Source: Actinomycetota bacterium (GTDB lineage Bacteria; Actinomycetota; Coriobacteriia; Anaerosomatales; D1FN1-002). From it: DNA of 9,654 nt. The notes beneath the pieces were generated by a model that saw nothing but the letters and a program-made list of their open reading frames with translations, searched no databases and was not told where the DNA came from. Each line of letters starts with the position of its first letter. Positions within the stretch are counted from its first letter, which is position 1. The stretch spans positions 10,530 through 20,183 of the forward strand of contig VAUM01000007.1 in the NCBI GenBank assembly GCA_005774595.1, read 5' to 3'. Position numbers and translations under genes: made by a program. Below are positions 7,608-9,654 of the stretch, piece by piece.

Positions 7608-8384
7608 TCAGGCGGTGGCGCCCGCGGGTAGCTGCACGACGCCGGCGAGCATGGCGCGCACCGCGGCGAGCGCGGGGGAGTCTCCCGGCAGGTCGAACAG
7701 GCCGGCGCCGGTCAGGTCGGCGCGGGTCACGCCCTCGTCGGGCGGGATGACGCCGAGCAGTGGGATGCCGGTGCCCTCGACCGCGTCGTAGAGCGCCGGA
7801 TCGAGCGGCTCGGTGGCGCGATCGACCACGAGGTAGCGGGCGCCGACGGCGATCTTGAGCTCGTCGGCGAGCCCGGAGAGGCGCGCGACGGTCGCGACGC
7901 CGCGCACACTCGGGTCGGAGACGAGCAGCAGCAGGTCGACGTCGCGCGTGGTGCGGCGAGAGAGGTGCTCGAGTCCCGCCTCGTTGTCCATGACCACGAA
8001 GCCGTAGCCGCGCTGGAGGTCGTCGATGCAGCCGCGCACAAGGTCGTTCGCGTAGCAGTAGCAGCCGGAGCCCTCGGGGCGGCCCATCGACAGCAGGTCG
8101 AACGCGCGAGACTCCACGAGGAAGCGCTGCACGTTGTACTCGAGCCAGAGGTGTTTGGACATGCCGCCCGGATTCGACTCGGCGTTGGCCAGCATCTGCT
8201 CGGTGATCTCGCCGACGGAGCGCTCCACCTCCACCCCGAGCGCCTCGTGCAGGCATGCGTTGGGGTCGGCGTCGACGGCGAGGATCGACGTCGCGCCGAG
8301 CTCGGCGAGCGCGCGGACCACGAGCGCTGCCGTCGTGGTCTTGCCCGTGCCCCCCTTGCCGGCCATGGCGATGGCGAAGGCCAT
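7608..8384 (-). CDS. cooC: CooC/AcsF-type nickel-insertion ATPase (CODH/ACS maturation factor)
   Basis: A 258-residue MinD/SIMIBI-class ATPase of the CooC family. These dimeric cytoplasmic proteins bind Ni(II) and use ATP to help load nickel into the CODH C-cluster (CooC) or the ACS A-cluster (AcsF). The deviant Walker A loop GKGGTGKTT is at residues 9-17, the VDADPNACL signature follows at about 37-45, a switch-like MDNEAG is at 132-137, and the CYC pair is at Cys108 and Cys110. That pair matches the CxC metal site known at the dimer interface of CooC. Length is normal for the family. The ATG starts one base after the reactivase stop, with no strong Shine-Dalgarno sequence, which suggests translational coupling. 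It is the only nickel chaperone gene visible. The sequence alone does not say whether it serves AcsA, AcsB or both, so the symbol cooC is used for the family. Confidence 0.9.
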   Translation of the reverse strand: MAFAIAMAGKGGTGKTTTAALVVRALAELGATSILAVDADPNACLHEALGVEVERSVGEITEQMLANAESNPGGMSKHLWLEYNVQRFLVESRAFDLLSMGRPEGSGCYCYANDLVRGCIDDLQRGYGFVVMDNEAGLEHLSRRTTRDVDLLLLVSDPSVRGVATVARLSGLADELKIAVGARYLVVDRATEPLDPALYDAVEGTGIPLLGVIPPDEGVTRADLTGAGLFDLPGDSPALAAVRAMLAGVVQLPAGATA

Positions 8385-8385
8385 C

Positions 8386-9654
8386 TCAGTGAGCCATTCC
8401 CGCGCGAGAGCGCTCAGCGAGCAGCGCCTCAGTCCTGGGGAACAGCGACGTCTCAGTGTGGGGCAGGAACAGCGCCGAGACGTACCGGTCCATGAACGAG
8501 GCGCTTGCCGAGAGCTCCACGTACGTCATCATCTCCGCCACACGCCGGCAGGTCGCGCGCATCTCGGCAGACCGGCATGCGAGTTGCGCGCCGAGCAGCG
8601 AGCTGTTGCCGATGAAGACGAAGCGCTCGATCTCGAGCTCGGGCAGCAGACCCAGCGAGATCACGCGCTCGAGGTCGAGGTAGTGGCCGAAGCCGCCGGC
8701 GATGACGACCTCCTCGATGTCCGTGACGGCGACGCCGACGTTCTCGGTCAGGAGGGTCACGCCCGCGTAGACCGCCGCTTTCGCGCGCATCAGGTTCTCG
8801 ATGTCGGTCTCGGTCAGCACGATGTCGGCTCCGGTGCCGCTGTCGGCCGCGGTCGCGAGCACGTACTCGAGCCCGCGCTCGCCCTCGCGCAGCCTCTCGC
8901 CGGCGCGCTCGGGGTCGAAGTGCCCACTGCGGTCGATAGCACCCGCGAGGAAGAGCTCGGAGACGGCGTCCATGATGCCGCTGCCGCAGATGCCGACGGC
9001 GCGCGCCCCCTCGATCGTCGCGATCGAGGGCTGCAGGGTCACGGTGTCGACACGCACCTGCTCGATGGCGCCCGCCGCCGCGCGCATGCCGTGGAGGATG
9101 CCGCCTCCCTCGAACGCGGGGCCGGCCGAGCACGAGCACGACACGAGCCAGTCCCTCGTGCCGAGCACGATCTCGCCGTTGGTGCCGATGTCGACGAAGA
9201 GCGTGAGCCGTTCGGACCACGGGAGGCCGGCCGCAACGACGCCGGCGACGATGTCCCCGCCGAGCCAGCTCGCCGGACACTCGACGGCCTCGAGTCCCGT
9301 GCAGGTGCCTCCGGGCAGGCCGAGGTCGACGGCGCGCAGCCACGGGAAGCGGCTCGCGGCCGGGACGTAGGGCTCGGTGCGGATGTACGCCGGTGAGACG
9401 CCCATGAGGAGGTGGGTCATCACGGTGTTGCCCGCAGTGACGTAGAACGCGAGGTGACCGGGGTCGACCCCGACGGTCGCACACATGCGCTCGACCAGGC
9501 GGCCGATCGTGCCGGTGACGAGTCGCTGGAGGTCGTCCAAGCCGCCGGGTCTGCCCGCCGCGATGACGCGGGAGATGACGTCATCGCCCCGGCTCACTTG
9601 GGCGTTGTACTCGGAGGTCTGGGCCAGCACGTCGCCCGTCGACAGGTCGAGGAG
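8386..9654 (-). CDS. acsV: RACo/AcsV-type corrinoid activation protein, ASKHA ATPase domain (5' end outside window)
   Basis: This is the C-terminal 422 residues of an ATP-dependent reductive activator of corrinoid proteins. In this family an N-terminal 2Fe-2S domain supplies an electron and the ASKHA-fold domain uses ATP to return inactive Co(II) corrinoid protein to Co(I). Only the ASKHA part is visible. The frame stays open to the right edge, so the GTG at 9630 is an internal codon and not the start; the residues before it read LLDLSTGD. Visible signatures are GDDVISRVI near 9590-9564, the nucleotide-binding DIGTNGEIVLG at 9192-9160, SAGPAFEGGGILHG just after it, GICGSGIMD at 8994-8968, and IAGGFGHYLD near 8700. 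The TGA stop lies one base before the next gene. The neighbouring CFeSP genes make that protein the likely client. Related DUF4445 proteins activate other corrinoid methyltransferases (RamA type), so the exact client is inferred. Confidence 0.88.
   Translation of the reverse strand, partial: LLDLSTGDVLAQTSEYNAQVSRGDDVISRVIAAGRPGGLDDLQRLVTGTIGRLVERMCATVGVDPGHLAFYVTAGNTVMTHLLMGVSPAYIRTEPYVPAASRFPWLRAVDLGLPGGTCTGLEAVECPASWLGGDIVAGVVAAGLPWSERLTLFVDIGTNGEIVLGTRDWLVSCSCSAGPAFEGGGILHGMRAAAGAIEQVRVDTVTLQPSIATIEGARAVGICGSGIMDAVSELFLAGAIDRSGHFDPERAGERLREGERGLEYVLATAADSGTGADIVLTETDIENLMRAKAAVYAGVTLLTENVGVAVTDIEEVVIAGGFGHYLDLERVISLGLLPELEIERFVFIGNSSLLGAQLACRSAEMRATCRRVAEMMTYVELSASASFMDRYVSALFLPHTETSLFPRTEALLAERSRAGMAH

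Noticed and set aside
7579..8256. A possible N-terminal extension of FolD, since its frame is open to 8256
   Set aside because: The extension overlaps the ATPase gene in another frame and is Arg/Ala-rich shadow sequence. The ATG at 7578 has a ribosome site and gives the normal FolD N-terminus.
9601..9630. GTG at 9630 as the start of the reactivase gene
   Set aside because: The frame continues upstream to the window edge with sensible family sequence (LLDLSTGD). The visible part lacks the N-terminal 2Fe-2S domain and the first ASKHA motif, so the gene is truncated by the window.
1..9654. CRISPR arrays, tRNA or rRNA genes, insertion sequences, long repeats
   Set aside because: Coding sequence covers almost the whole window, the largest intergenic gap is 34 nt, and I saw no regularly spaced repeats, transposase motifs or RNA gene signatures.

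Overview
The window is one contiguous block of Wood-Ljungdahl (reductive acetyl-CoA) carbonyl-branch genes, all on the minus strand and read from the right edge towards the left edge. The DNA is very GC-rich (roughly two thirds by eye). The enzymes are of the bacterial CODH/ACS type: the acetyl-CoA synthase is full length with its N-terminal CODH-contacting domain, and the corrinoid protein subunits are AcsC/AcsD-like. Together this suggests a high-GC strict anaerobe. An actinobacterial lineage such as Coriobacteriia/Eggerthellaceae or a related subsurface anaerobe is plausible, but this is inference. Nothing in the window fixes the taxon.

In transcription order the genes are: (1) a RACo/AcsV-type corrinoid protein reactivase, cut by the right edge (9654-8386); (2) a CooC/AcsF-type nickel-insertion ATPase (8384-7608); (3) folD, methylene-THF dehydrogenase/cyclohydrolase (7578-6706); (4) acsD, CFeSP small subunit (6709-5762); (5) acsA, CO dehydrogenase catalytic subunit (5727-3775); (6) acsB, acetyl-CoA synthase (3782-1599); (7) acsC, CFeSP large subunit (1567-221); (8) the first 70 residues of a GltD-like FAD/NAD(P) oxidoreductase, cut by the left edge (211-1). 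Spacing is tight throughout: two overlaps (4 and 8 nt) and gaps of 1, 29, 34, 31 and 9 nt. There is no room for an internal terminator, so the set very probably forms one operon whose promoter lies outside the window to the right.

The products form a pathway. FolD interconverts methylene-, methenyl- and formyl-THF in the methyl branch. The AcsC/AcsD corrinoid protein carries the methyl group to AcsB. AcsA reduces CO2 to CO and passes it to AcsB, which joins methyl, CO and CoA into acetyl-CoA. The ATPase matures the nickel sites, and the reactivase rescues Co(II)-inactivated corrinoid protein. The terminal oxidoreductase probably handles electrons for the pathway, but its partner and substrate cannot be read from the 70 residues present. 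The methyltransferase AcsE, formyl-THF synthetase, methylene-THF reductase and formate dehydrogenase are not in the window.

The diagnostic metal-ligand motifs I looked for are present, so the core enzymes look functional. The most distinctive points are the gene order (acsD and acsC separated by acsA-acsB, with folD embedded) and the oxidoreductase attached at the 3' end. I found no new system, mobile element, RNA gene or CRISPR array.
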